Source of the DNA: Diphasiastrum complanatum
Taxonomy: Eukaryota; Streptophyta; Lycopodiopsida; Lycopodiales; Lycopodiaceae
Reading direction: 5' to 3'
NCBI GenBank assembly: GCA_029204225.1
Contig: CM055095.1
Coordinates: forward strand, 28,708,845 to 28,772,844
Length of the DNA stretch: 64,000 bases
Shown here: piece after piece, positions 33,640-43,733 of the stretch
How positions within the stretch are numbered: the stretch's first letter is position 1
How the letters are laid out: every line of letters begins with the position of its first letter
Program-made: the position numbers and the translations under genes
The notes under the pieces: generated by a model
What the model was told of the DNA's origin: nothing
Databases searched by the model: none
What the model saw: the letters and a program-made list of their open reading frames with translations, nothing else

Positions 33640-35150
33640 TGGCCTAACTTTAACCCACTGCAATTTGACATTACACAACTCTTTCCTTACTGAGCTAGGA
33701 TTATATAAAGATCCCACACATTACACTCTTTCATTACAACTCCCCTTAATTGACATGATCATGTAACTTGTGCAAGATATTAATGGCTCACAAAGTTGAT
33801 TCGGCAAGATCATTGATTGTAGATATACAAAAATGTCGGTCTTTACAACCCAAATAGCTAGAGCAAGAATATGTAGTTACTATGTATGCTATTTGCATCA
33901 ACAATGTAGAGAGTAAAAGACCATACAAAATATAAGGATATCATATATGCCCACCGTCTCATAGAGTCTCTATTTATGGTCTCTAACTCAAGAACTTTGG
34001 GTTTTATAAAATTTGATAGCCCTACAACTCTCCACACAAGATTCATCTGCTCAAATATGACTTGAAAATAATGTATTTTTCTCAGCTCCATCCCTGCAAA
34101 AATAAAGTTAGGCTTATAAAAAATTGCAGCCTAAGAGACATACTCAAACCACCATTACACATTTGCAACAAAAATTCGATATCACCAAGTTCACGGTGGC
34201 ACACATGTTGATTTTCCAACTAAACAAACAAAGTTTTTTGCTTGTCCTTCTTTTGTTAAGCAATCTTAATAAAACAAGGACAAGCAAAACACATTGTTTT
34301 ATAAAATCCCAAAGGTTGGATATGCAACTTTGAAGGTCTTGTGATACACATTCTTGCCAACAATCCAAAAATTACTATGTTTCAAAGCATAATAACATCA
34401 TATGTCTGTGTTAGTTGCAACTAATTAGCCTTATTATATCTGCCTTCATTGAACCTAATACTTGTCTATTAAGTACATGATCTAGATCCATGTGCATCAA
34501 GGTCACATCTAGCTATATCACCATCCCATTCATCATCTGAATTAGGCATGGTTGATGATTCATGCCTTGAATAATGCCCATATATTGTAGACAACTAGTT
34601 AGAAGGTGGCCATCATTGCAACATGTATAAGTGGGACATAAGGTGATATTTGTATGATCTACACCTTGACGTGGATGATGCTTTTCCTATGCAAATGTAC
34701 ACATAAATACGGATTTGTTCCATGTAGGTCGAGGCCTTGCCCTCAGCCTTCCACCATACAAAAAACGAGCAGAGATGTCTCACTCACAATTATAGGAGCA
34801 AGAGGAGCGCCAACGACGCCCAACAGCAACCGTGGGATCAATTAGGTTGTAACTCCCTAGCTGAGAGCTATTCAAAACCATCATAAATGAAAATTCCAAG
34901 ATATAGAATTTTGCTTTGTAAGAAAAACAAAGAGATTAAACTTACATAACCTTGCAAAATCCACTCACTGCACGAATTTATCTTACTTATAATCAATTCT
35001 AAATAAAGATATTAACAAGGTGATCGAGTGCGATTATGAAAGGCCATGTATCTTGTTATGATTTTGTTGCTATTTTGTACTAGTGCATTTTCATTGTTTA
35101 TAGAAACGACATAATTGATGTGTTGATGGCCATGGAACAAGGGTTCTTTA
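33640..35150. other. Intergenic stretch with one strong foldback
   Basis: No domain is recognisable in the short frames here. The one clear structure is a 60-nt hairpin at 34233-34292. The rest is AT-rich sequence without terminal repeats that I can see. Confidence 0.5.
34233..34292. other. Near-perfect 28-bp-stem hairpin
   Basis: The left arm starts GTTTTTTGCTTGTCCTTC (34233-34260), the loop is CAAT (34261-34264) and the right arm is 34265-34292. Of 28 stem positions, two are mismatches and one is a G-T pair. The arms are about as long as a small-RNA precursor stem, but the loop is very short. It may also be a residue of an inverted-repeat (MITE-like) element. Confidence 0.75.
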
Positions 35151-35700
35151 TTAAAATTTATAGGACGAGAATAGTTTGTTGAGTGTTTGGAAAGGGTTAG
35201 TATTACTTAATGCATCTATATTGAAATCGCCTAGTATTATAGATGGATTATTTGTTGGCAAGTTTTGTAGCAATCGTTTTAAGGTTTTGAAAAATGTCGG
35301 AAAGTTTGTATACTGTGGTTTGTATAGAGCTATGATGTTTGTTGCATGTCTTGTGTGATTGTGAAATGTAGTTGTTATAAATTTAGAATTGTTTAGGATG
35401 AATTTTTTGTGAGCATTCAACGTCAAGGACATTTTGTAAAACAATGCTGAATTGTGCTTGCCAAGACAAGTTATGGAATGAAAGTTCTGTTCGAAGTACT
35501 TTTCAAGATTTCTTTCATATGTTTTTTTTAGGCATAGTATGCGAGATGCTATAAGATTGTAATCTACTATGATCTTTTTGTGATGTGCATGTAATGATTT
35601 AGTGTTGAGTGTTTGTATTATTAGATGTGTTTTTGCTTTGTTTTGTATGTTTGGAATAGTATTGACAATTGTCAGTAAGCATTGCATTTTTGCATGTATG
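35151..35700 (-). pseudogene. AP-endonuclease-like domain of a Helentron-type element
   Basis: The 178-codon minus frame has IIQTLNTKSLHAHHKKI, IASRILCLKKTYERN, NIIALYKPQYTNFPTFF and PSIILGDFNIDAL. These are the N-terminal and GDFN motifs of an exonuclease/endonuclease/phosphatase fold. It follows a Pif1 helicase end on the same strand with no room for another gene (35700-35930). That fusion order is a hallmark of Helentrons (Helitron2). A CR1/L2-like LINE is the alternative but would not have the helicase in front. The C-terminal SDH motif is not found, so it is truncated. Confidence 0.65.
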
Positions 35701-35930
35701 TCAGGATGATGTGGAAATGTTCATTTCTTAGTGGCCATGACAAATAAAGGTTTTGTTTTTCTTTGATTCTAGACAGTGTAGTGTTAGGCCATGTTGTTTG
35801 ATTCTAGTGGGATCAAATGCCATCTTATCAAGAGTGAGTCCTTGTGCCCGATGTATTGTACGTGTTGTAGCTGGTTGGATTGGAAACTGTTTTCTAGTGA
35901 ATTTATTGATGATGTTTGGTCTAATTTGAA
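35700..35930 (-). pseudogene. Pif1-like helicase C-terminal end of a Helentron/Helitron
   Basis: The minus-strand reading gives TRKQFPIQPATTRTIHRAQ, then GLTLDKMAFDPT, HGLT, and after a one-base frame change LSRIKEKQNLYL. This is the conserved end of Pif1 helicases of Helitrons (TIHKSQGxTL, then YVALSRVxxxxxLxL). In Helitrons the helicase is fused behind the Rep nuclease in one protein. The upstream helicase and the Rep part are not recognisable here. The endonuclease domain follows directly. Confidence 0.7.
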
Positions 35931-36099
35931 TTTCTTTAACAATTTGACATACATGTGTTGTTCTTTAGACCATCGAATAAGTCATTTATGTGTTGCAAAA
36001 TGCTTAAATATCAATGAAGTTTGTGATAGTGAAGACTCATATGTCTCTAGAGGTGTGTAGAATACCTTTCCCTTAGTCAAAGCTTCCTACATTACCTAT

Positions 36100-36726
36100 T
36101 AGTGGATCAATTTTAGTTAGTGATTTACATTGGTTTTGATTAGCTTACTATGTTAAGTTTTACTAAGCTTTTGATTAGCTTGATTCATTTTGCCATTTTG
36201 CGGTATTATTTTATATACTTTAATCTTTTTGTATGGTCGTGGGTTTTCCCATCATTTTAAATAAAAGCAGGGATAATTTTAGAAAAGCCAGTGAAAATTG
36301 ATCATAAATAAAAAGTTTCAGTATCTGCTCATGCCTAAAAATTACACACATATCATAGCACTTGGGATTCAAGAGTTTTGTCCACATGGCACCCTTAACC
36401 TCCCCTCCTACATGCTGTAGAAGTGTTTTTGCCCACATGCACTGAAAACATTTGCATGCATTATCTGAAAAGATGCACCGGCTATTCGAAAGCCTCTCAA
36501 AACTGCCAACTAGCACGAATGTGGCCCACCACTAAGACACTGCTAATCATGGTCAGAATAATACATAACTAGGTCTAGATCTTAGCTCCAATGGAAGCGC
36601 GGAGCAGATGCAGGTAAAAACTTTACACATATGTGATCTTTTCCTTGCAGCATCTGCAGCCTGCTACAGAGCTCCTGCCACATCCCCAGGTTGCTGCACA
36701 GCACATTTTTTGCTGCACGTGGCCAG

Positions 36727-36782
<56 letters not shown>

Positions 36783-37660
36783 ATCAGTTCCATTCTTTCA
36801 TTTTGTGGATGCAGGTGAATGTGAAATGCTTTAAAATTATGTAGGAATCTGTGATTTGAATCGTGAATGGTTCATGCAATCTGAGATTTTGTTAGAAGTG
36901 TGACCTGAATTTTCGTTTGAATAGTGCTGCTGTTTTTGGGATTGAATAGGTCAGATTGAAGGCTATGGCTGTTTTAGGGTTAGGGTTACATTTTTAGGGT
37001 TTTTGGGAGTGAAAATATCCATATAGTGAGGTGTTACAAACCATAGCGTTGAACCTGTATCCGAAAGCTCTAAGCTCTCTAGCTCATGATATAAAATCTG
37101 TGTAGCGTATATATGCAGCATGAATACAACACGCTGGATTGGCTGGCTACGAACTACTTCTGTGCCCTTCCTTACGGCTCCTGACTCAGCCCTTGTTTGC
37201 GCCCTCTTCAACAACCTACGTAACTGCTGCTCTATTTACAGCTATCCTGATCCAATCGCTGCAAGTGAGTATACTTCTGATTTCTGCAATTCATTCTCTT
37301 TCTTCACAACAACTATATGGCTGGCTGGCTGCACATTATCGTCAGCATTCATGCTGAACCTTACACTTTGATTTTCCTACACAAATTAGGGTTCTAATCA
37401 CATCAGTAAACTATTTTTCAGATTTGTAACAAAGACAACTTTTTCTTCTCTCTTTCACAGTGTCTTAGATCCCTCCTCTCTTCTCAACAAGGACGTCTAT
37501 GTGCAAACTCAGATTCAGATCTATCATCTCTTATCAACAAGGATCAGATGGACAGCTACCTTTCTTAGATTTCTGATCTCTCTCCTCTTTGCCATCACCA
37601 ATTCTGTGATACCAATCACAACACGTTAACTGTTCTCTAGCGTTCATCACAATGCAAAGC
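36100..37660. other. Intergenic stretch with (GA)n and telo-box-like words
   Basis: A (GA)n tract lies at 36730-36779. TTTTAGGGTTAGGGTTA at 36972-36988, plus TTAGGGTT words near 37387, 38112 and 38129, resembles the plant telo-box (AAACCCTA), a promoter element of many growth-related genes. No exon is recognised nearby. A TGGTATCAC word on the minus strand near 37615 resembles a PBS but its context is weak. Confidence 0.4.
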
Positions 37661-37664
37661 AATC

Positions 37665-37668
<4 letters not shown>

Positions 37669-37710
<42 letters not shown>
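37669..37710. repeat. (GA)n microsatellite
   Basis: Pure (GA)n of about 42 bp. It is not followed by the LINE 3' hairpin. Confidence 0.95.
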
Positions 37711-37714
<4 letters not shown>

Positions 37715-37789
37715 CAGTGATATACAAAACGTGTTTTACGGAATTTTGTTGGTCCACGTATGTATATATATTAAAATTTTAGTGTTCAC

Positions 37790-37968
37790 GGGCAGCGTGA
37801 GTGCTGCCAGGAACCTTTTTTCTGAAATTTTTTACCCTCCCCCTCCCCCTCTTCTCTCTGGCCGCCCGCCCAAGTGGGCGGGCAGACATACTGTTCCCTA
37901 GACAAAATATTTTCAAAAACGTTTGCCTGCCCAAGTGAGCGGGCAAACTACGCTAGTTTTAGGGAACA
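37790..37968. other. Cluster of three short palindromes, possible Helitron-like 3' end
   Basis: Three hairpins occur within 160 bp: GGCAGC-GTGAGT-GCTGCC (37792-37809); GCCCGCCC-AAGT-GGGCGGGC (37864-37883, perfect); and GTTTGCCTGCCC-AAGT-GAGCGGGCAAAC (37921-37948, two mismatches). The last two share the AAGT loop and stem words. The last is followed by TACG and then CTAG|T, which fits a Helitron CTRR|T terminus although the usual spacer is longer. TGTTCCCTA and TAGGGAACA flank the last hairpin as an inverted pair. Confidence 0.55.
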
Positions 37969-38142
37969 AAGTTTTGTTAATGGACGTGTGCGCTTTTGTT
38001 TATCCTATAATCATCGTTTCGGTTCAACTAAAAGCTTATAAATATTGTGGCCGTCTCAAACTCTTTCAAAGGATGTGTAATGTGACCTTCAAAGTGAAAA
38101 GCGTGAAAAGTTAGGGTTTTTGTGAGATTAGGGTTTCAAGGT

Positions 38143-38144
<2 letters not shown>

Positions 38145-38201
<57 letters not shown>

Positions 38202-38690
38202 CTTAATGTCTTGTATGTATCCAAGGGTACATAAGGGAAATAAATACAAATGAAGTACATCTCAAGTGCGTAGATAGCTTTGGGAGTGCATGAAAATGTC
38301 TCCAAAGTGAATAGAACAATAAATTACAAGCTACAAAGAGCTCTAAGTAGAAAACTCAATGTCAATCACATGATATACAATATGATAGGTAAAATGATCC
38401 AGTCCAAGACGGGACTATAAGAACACTCCGTTAAACACTCCCGTTAACACTTTGAAGAAAGAAGTGCTGGTGGTGGATTGCACTGGGTGCGCAATGTCTC
38501 TTGTGTTGTCGTCCTTGTTTGAAGGGTGGACCGAATCGTCGATGATTAGCTCTAGATCTAGGTCTTTGAGGATGTCTCAAAAAGGTGGAATGTCTTTGCC
38601 TGATACACTGCCGTTTGTCCCGATGTATATGTGCAAGTTGTATGTGCATCTCATGCTCTAATTCAACTAATGAGTCCCAATCAAATATCT
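38145..38690 (-). mobile_element. LINE copy 0: 3' end only, with (TC)n tail
   Basis: Read on the minus strand, a 3'UTR-like stretch ends in a diverged hairpin and GACATTAAGAAA, followed by a (TC)n tail (38198-38145). Its CAAGTGCGTAGATAGC...GTGCATGAAAATGTCTCC segment parallels the 3' part of the other copies (for example 41970-42015). No RT sequence remains. It lies upstream of ELP4. Confidence 0.6.
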
Positions 38691-39379
38691 GTTGACGTCT
38701 AGAGAAGAGCGAGGCTAGGTTGGGATAGAGAGAGAGTACAATACATTAGATAGCACTACATGGAAGAGAAGATACCATACATAAAGAGGTGTGCCCTTTA
38801 GTAACTACCTCAAAGAAACTAGACCTAAGTTAACAAAATAGCCTTAACTTATTGAATGGCTTTGGGTCCAATTTATAGTAAATGAAGACTACACAAGGCT
38901 CGGGGTGGTTTGCTTTAGGAATAGTTGTTGCGGGTAGATAAATTGCAGTTGTGAATGAGTTTGGCAAGGTTGGTTTTAGGTTAGGCTGAGTGGATTAGTC
39001 AGGCCAAAGACTTCTGGCACACAAAGTGACCTCCTAGTGAGTGAGAGAAGGGCATCAAATAGTAGGTTGGTTCAAAGATCAAGGTTATTGGGAGTATAAA
39101 GGGAGCCATGATGGTAGATCATTTGCTAAAAATGGAATAAAATTGGTATGCAATTGAAGAAAATCAAAGTTTAGATGCTTTGAGAATCCGGGTAATGTGT
39201 GCATGTAGTCGGAAGAGTATCAAACAAGTCAAAAATGGCAGTTGTCAACGCAAAGGTATGCACATGTAATTTGGATAAGGAGTCAGTGGTTGCATTGCTT
39301 TTCTAGGAAGATTGTGTTTGTCAAAATGTAAAGTTCAAAGTAATTGTAGCCAATTGAAATTGGTGTTCATTGAGGTCAT

Positions 39380-39990
39380 TTGGGTGTATTAGTAATATAG
39401 TTAGTGACCACAAAGGACATCAAAGGTAACATGATCGTAGGTAGCCATGTCATTTCTTAAGGAGATAAACAATGGATAAAAGCTCTCTTCAATGTAGTGC
39501 TTTTCATAAGAGCGAAGGTCGTGAGATTCATAAGCATTAACACCTTGGGGTTGAAGGATGGCCCCTAAGCCAATGACACTAACATGTGTAGTACCGAGTA
39601 TGATTTTTAGTTTGTAAAAACTAATATAGCACTCTGGGCACTATGTAAAGGTAGTGCCCTTATGTGGAAGGGATTCAGGTGGTGAAGCAACTGAGTGAAA
39701 ATGTGTCAATGTTGGGTAGATGTAGGAACATACGGATGTCATCAAGAGATGCTTGAGAGTAGGCCAAGTGTGTGACGTGAATTTTGTTAGGGTCAAGCTT
39801 GAGCGTACCATTCGAGATTGAAAATTCAAGAAATAATCTCAAGGGACAACAAAGGAACATTTGGATTGTTTGGCATAGAGCTTGTGATTAGACAAAAGTT
39901 GGGAGTAAGGCGGCACAATGGTCTATATGAGTGCTAGTCGCTTCCTTGAGACTGGCAACCACATCAACGTTTTTTTATAAGTTTGAAGGA
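39380..39990 (-). pseudogene. Decayed gypsy reverse transcriptase/RNase H
   Basis: On the minus strand in changing frames I read NHKLYAKQSKCSF, ISNGTLKLDPNKI, MFLHLPN, and further downstream GLGAILQPQGVNAYESHDLRSYEKHY. These are the end of a Ty3/gypsy RT (thumb region) and the start of RNase H, in the right order. Stops are frequent. The flanks (38.7-39.4 kb) may hold further decayed gypsy sequence that I cannot follow. Confidence 0.6.
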
Positions 39991-39999
39991 ATTATAACA

Positions 40000-40568
40000 G
40001 AGGACCAAGCAAAAAGAAACTCATTTCCTTTTGCTATCTCATATTTGCTCTTGTTAAGACTAGGTGCAAGTTAATAACATTTTGAGTGGTTGGTGTGTGA
40101 TGTCATGCTTTTATCAAAGAACAAATGCTTGATTGTCAATTTTGAAGGTATATTTTCATAGATATTTTATCATCATGGATTTATGGTACATGTTTCATTT
40201 TTGAGTTTCAACGTTGATTTCATCTCAATGAAAAAGTTTGATACAGTTGGAAAAATGTAATTTGTCATGAGTTGCAATACATGATTGTATTGATGGTATA
40301 AAAACTTTTTGATTTACCATGAGTTGCGATACATGCTTGTATTAATGGTATAAAAAAACTGATCAATATCTGACTTTTAAAAATTATGATAACTTGTTAG
40401 GGCATTAATGATGAAGAGAAGATAGGTTTTGGTTAGTTTTTATAACACCTTGTTGAGAATAAAGTTTTTGCAGTCTTTTTGATGTTGCTTGATTCCATTC
40501 CTTTGCTTTTGTTGCCATGCAGGCTGCCATGTTCTTACTACATGACATGTAAATGTTGCATGAAAAGA
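40000..40568. other. ELP4 upstream region
   Basis: An AT-rich stretch precedes the first recognised ELP4 exon. TTGTTGCCATGCAG|GCTGCC at about 40524 could be an acceptor for an exon that starts in the 5'UTR, so the true first exon may lie further left. A GATTGTATTGATGGTATAAAAACTTTTTGATTT-like block is duplicated within 40270-40350 (AGTTGCAATACATGATTGTA / AGTTGCGATACATGCTTGTA). Confidence 0.4.
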
Positions 40569-40695
40569 ATGGATGGAAAAGGAAAGAGTTTTATTAGGAG
40601 AACATTAGGCTCTACAGGCTTTGTTCAAGCAGTGGGAACCAAGGCAGGTCCAAATGGCACCACTTTGGTCTCAACTGGCTTGAGTGATTTGGACA
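40569..40695 (+). CDS. ELP4: Elongator subunit 4, first recognised coding exon
   Basis: The exon reads MDGKGKSFIRRT..., then GPNGTTLVSTGLSDLD and N plus the first base of the next codon. That is the N-terminus of ELP4 (ELO1 in plants), ahead of its RecA-like ATPase fold. ELP4 with ELP5 and ELP6 forms a ring that binds tRNA for Elongator, which modifies wobble uridine. I chose the ATG at 40569 because homology starts near it; the frame is open further upstream. The exon ends at 40695 just before ATATCCTT, an exact U12-type AT-AC donor, in phase 1. Confidence 0.8.
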
Positions 40696-40979
40696 ATATC
40701 CTTCAAAACATGCTCATGCAATGTGGAAGCTTTTGAATTGTTTTGCTTTTTAAAGAAGATCAATTGAAATTAAATTCTAGCATACAGCCGATGGAAAAGG
40801 TAGGCAAAAGTCTAATCCTGCATATTGACAATATTTTTCAAAGTTGTTTTCTCCAAAATGTACACTCAATCGTGCACTTGTGGCTCAAATTTTGGCATTT
40901 GAGCTTCATTTACACATAGTTCTCATTGGTAGTTGCCATTTGCACTCTACTTGCTGTTGTGTCTTCATATGCTATGTTG

Positions 40980-41580
40980 AGACAGAGAGAAGAAGAAGAA
41001 GAAGGAGAAGCTTTATCAATGTCTTTTTCATACCTAGGATGAGTTAGCAAAGATCAGAAATTAAATGGAGGAGGCAGGTGTGAAAAAAATGCCTGGGTGC
41101 AGGTGGATCGAAGTTGATAACCAACTGCATTCCTTTGTTGTAGGTGATGCAACTCATCCACAAAGCAAGGAGATTCAAGCTGAACTGGATAGATTGGTGG
41201 GTTTGATGAAGAAGGCAGGGTATAAACCTAATTTAAGCTTTGTGCTGGATGAAGTGGAGTATATAAGACAAAACATTACACAAGTGATAATGGACCCATG
41301 ACAGAACAATGCTGTCAACAAGCTTCAGAACTAAAACTATAAGATGGTCCAGGAATATATGGACGGTGCGACAAAACATAGCCATTTACAAGGTCAATTG
41401 GACATCTCAAACTCAAACTCTATATTCTAACTCAAAGCAAACTCAAGCACAAATTTAGTATATATCTATTTTGTCTCAACTAAATGCTTAGCTTCAACAA
41501 AACGGATATTGCCATCTTTTTATATTAGGTGTCTCCCTGTATCCTTTGCTTAGAAGTAGATGAGCAAATCTAGAAGCAGA
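40980..41580 (-). mobile_element. LINE copy 1, 3' part, interrupted by a PPR fragment
   Basis: On the minus strand the end of ORF1 (ETPNIKRW.YPFC at 41494-41560) and the 3'UTR (41302-41490) match LINE copy 9 at 60.3-60.55 kb almost word for word (TGGTCCAGGAATATATGG, AAAACGGATATTGCC). The 3' hairpin and tail region (AGAAGAAGAAGGAGAAGCTTTATCAATGTC, 40985-41025) follows only after a PPR gene fragment (41048-41301). Its tail is a short GA/GAA-type tract. ORF2 is deleted. Confidence 0.65.
41048..41301 (+). pseudogene. PPR protein E-domain fragment (DYW class)
   Basis: The plus-strand frame encodes MEEAGVKKMPGCRWIEVDN, then LHSFVVGDATHPQSKEIQ and LVGLMKKAGYKP, which is the E/E+ region preceding the DYW deaminase in plant PPR-DYW proteins. 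Those are organellar RNA-editing factors. The DYW domain and the PPR repeats are absent; the frame stops at 41301. It lies inside the 3'UTR of antisense LINE copy 1, so it is a captured or inserted gene piece and not a gene. Confidence 0.75.
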
Positions 41581-41820
41581 AGGCAAAGGCATGGAGATAG
41601 ACACAAGAATGGAAGGTGGACTAGGAGCAGCAGGCCTGGAGGCAGTGGGGCTGCAGGAGGCTACACACCAACAACAAATGGAGTAGTGGTGTGTAGAAGC
41701 AGAAGACAAAGGCATGGAGATAGACACAAGCGTGGAAGGTGGAGGCAGGTGGGGCAGCAGTTGGCTGCCCACCAAAAGCAAATGGAGTAGTGGCAACAAA
41801 CTGCACAACATGTGCAACAG
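41572..41820. repeat. 123-bp tandem duplication at LINE copy 2/1 junction
   Basis: Copies begin at 41572 and 41695 with AGAAGCAGAAG-CAAAGGCATGG and AGACACAAG-TGGAAGGTGG. The block lies between the (GA)n of LINE copy 2 and the ORF1 end of copy 1, where a LINE 5'UTR would be expected in a head-to-tail array. Confidence 0.7.
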
Positions 41821-41854
41821 TCCTTAGTAGCATGTGGCATCATAGGAGGGAAGG

Positions 41855-41857
<3 letters not shown>

Positions 41858-41918
<61 letters not shown>

Positions 41919-43360
41919 GCTTTATTAATGTCTTATAGGTACCCGCGGGTACAAAAGACAGAATAAATGTACATCTCAAGCGTGTATGATACTCTAGGAG
42001 CGCATGAAAAAAAGGTCTTTATAAAGAAACATACTAATAAGATAAAAAATCTGAACTAAATGTATTGTAATCTGTCTACTGAGCTGGAAAGAAAACACAT
42101 ATCTATCATAATGTAAAAACAAGCCTCAAGTCTCAAGTCTCGGCAGAGGCTCTAAAGTAGGACGTAATCAAAATCGTGGAGTGCTCTAGATGTGAGAAGT
42201 GAAACTGTCTCTGTCTGGACCTGTGGACAGTATGTCGTCTGCTCTGCCTCATCCTGCTGGAGGGATAACTTGGTGTAATGCACTGATTTCTGGTACGATG
42301 TCTGTCACTGACTGGAATATCTATCTCATCCTCAGATCTGTCCTGTGTGTCATTTGTGGACCTCTGTCTGTGTCTAAAAAAGAAATCGGTAATACTGGTC
42401 TGGGGATCCAAACTGATCTGGGCATTGACTAAGTCTCGTCTCAAAACATCATCTCACGTATCATCAAGGCTACACAATGAGGGTCCTCATATGTGATCAA
42501 AGCCCAGAGTGACCTGGAGGAGTCTTGATACAAACAATGGTATCATAATAAACTGGGCATCTGAAAATGAAGTGATCCTCGTCCTCAATCTCTCCAAGTG
42601 AACAGATATGACAAACTCTGGCCTCCCTGGGCGTGCCATGAAAACGACCTGTCTCAATGTGTAACTTATGAGATGAGACTCTAAACTGTCCCAATATAAA
42701 TCTCAAACCATGTGACAAACCCCCGTCCAAATATTTAGAAAGGATAGGACAACCTGTACAGTATGTATCCATAAAGATGGATTAAGGGGGCTTCATTCCA
42801 AGTTGCCCCTCCCAAACTCTACGTATATATATTGCTGAATATAGTGATGTGTGGCCTCTGGAAGTGACGATAAAGAAATACCGATGTAGTCAAGTAGCCT
42901 TCTTGCTCCAATTCACTTTTGAGTTGTTTGATCGTAGTTGAAGTAGCTACGTGCGAGGATGCTACAAATTTGATGGTTGTAGTTTCATGTCTGAGTTTTT
43001 CAATGGATGAATCTCTATGCCAAAGGTGTGATTGAACCGATAGGATCATTTCACGAAGGAATCGATCTCTTTCTGGTGGCTGGCAAGAAGTCCGAAGACC
43101 CTTACCATGTCTTCACTAAGTGCAAAAATCATGGTAGATGTTGATGAAGGCGCTTCTTGATATGGGTTTAGCGGAAGAGCGATATTAGGCTCCATATTGA
43201 ATGAAATAAGACTGGGAGAGAGGGATAGCGTGAGGTAGATCAAAAGGTAATGGCATTCTAACTGCTTGAGAAGCAGGTGGAGGTGCAGAAGATGTTGAGG
43301 CTAAGGCGATGGAGTCTGGTTGAGTAGGGGTAGGTGTTGCCTGTTACCTCCCTTCCTATT
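41858..43360 (-). mobile_element. LINE copy 2: ORF1 start joined to ORF2 end
   Basis: On the minus strand: ORF1 N-terminal part (43243-42819), then after a large deletion the ORF2 C-terminus (42772-42133). That has the zinc finger VCHICSLGEIEDEDHFIFRC (C-x2-C-x9-H-x4-C), then QTSITDFFFRHRQR, an acidic patch, and basic HRSRQRQFHFSH. Next come the hairpin (41930-41959, inner stem GGTACCC/GGGTAC) and a (TC)n tail (41915-41858). The EN and RT domains are deleted. Its 5' side abuts the tail of copy 3. Confidence 0.8.
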
Positions 43361-43675
43361 GTTGGCCAAGATGCTAGATTCTCTAGCCGGAAATCAGATT
43401 AATAAGGGCTAATCAGCAATTAACAAAGATCATGGAAGTACAAGACAACAATCAGCAGAGATAAGATCCGACATCTGGTGCGATGAAGCAAGGAAAGCGA
43501 AAGAACTATGGAAAAAAATATGATGAAAGCAGGGCACCGCGTGATGGAGCACCTGCTCAAGTGCATTGGAAGCAAGTGCAATGGCAATAGCAGGCCTGCT
43601 CAAGCGCATTGGTACCAAGTGCGATGGCATTGACATGTTATGGGATCTAGGCACTGGCCAGTGCAATAGAGGCAC

Positions 43676-43681
<6 letters not shown>
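43361..43681 (-). other. Probable 5'UTR of LINE copy 2
   Basis: This stretch lies between the ORF1 start of copy 2 and the (GA)n tract that ends copy 3. It carries internal partial repeats (CTGCTCAAGTGCATTGGAAGCAAGTGC and CTGCTCAAGCGCATTGGTACCAAGTGC, about 47 bp apart). It may be the 5'UTR of copy 2 or target DNA. Confidence 0.4.

Positions 43682-43733
<52 letters not shown>

Noticed and set aside
36972-36988. Interstitial telomere
   Set aside because: Only two TTAGGG-type units; more like a telo-box or chance.
37600-37630. Minus-strand LTR/PBS junction (TTGGTATCAC)
   Set aside because: The PBS word is imperfect and no LTR boundary or gag is visible on the expected side.
40696-40740. GT-AG donor for the first ELP4 intron (for example near 40728)
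   Set aside because: It would add QNMLMQC-type residues inside the conserved DKIxGGG run; the AT-AC reading restores that run exactly.
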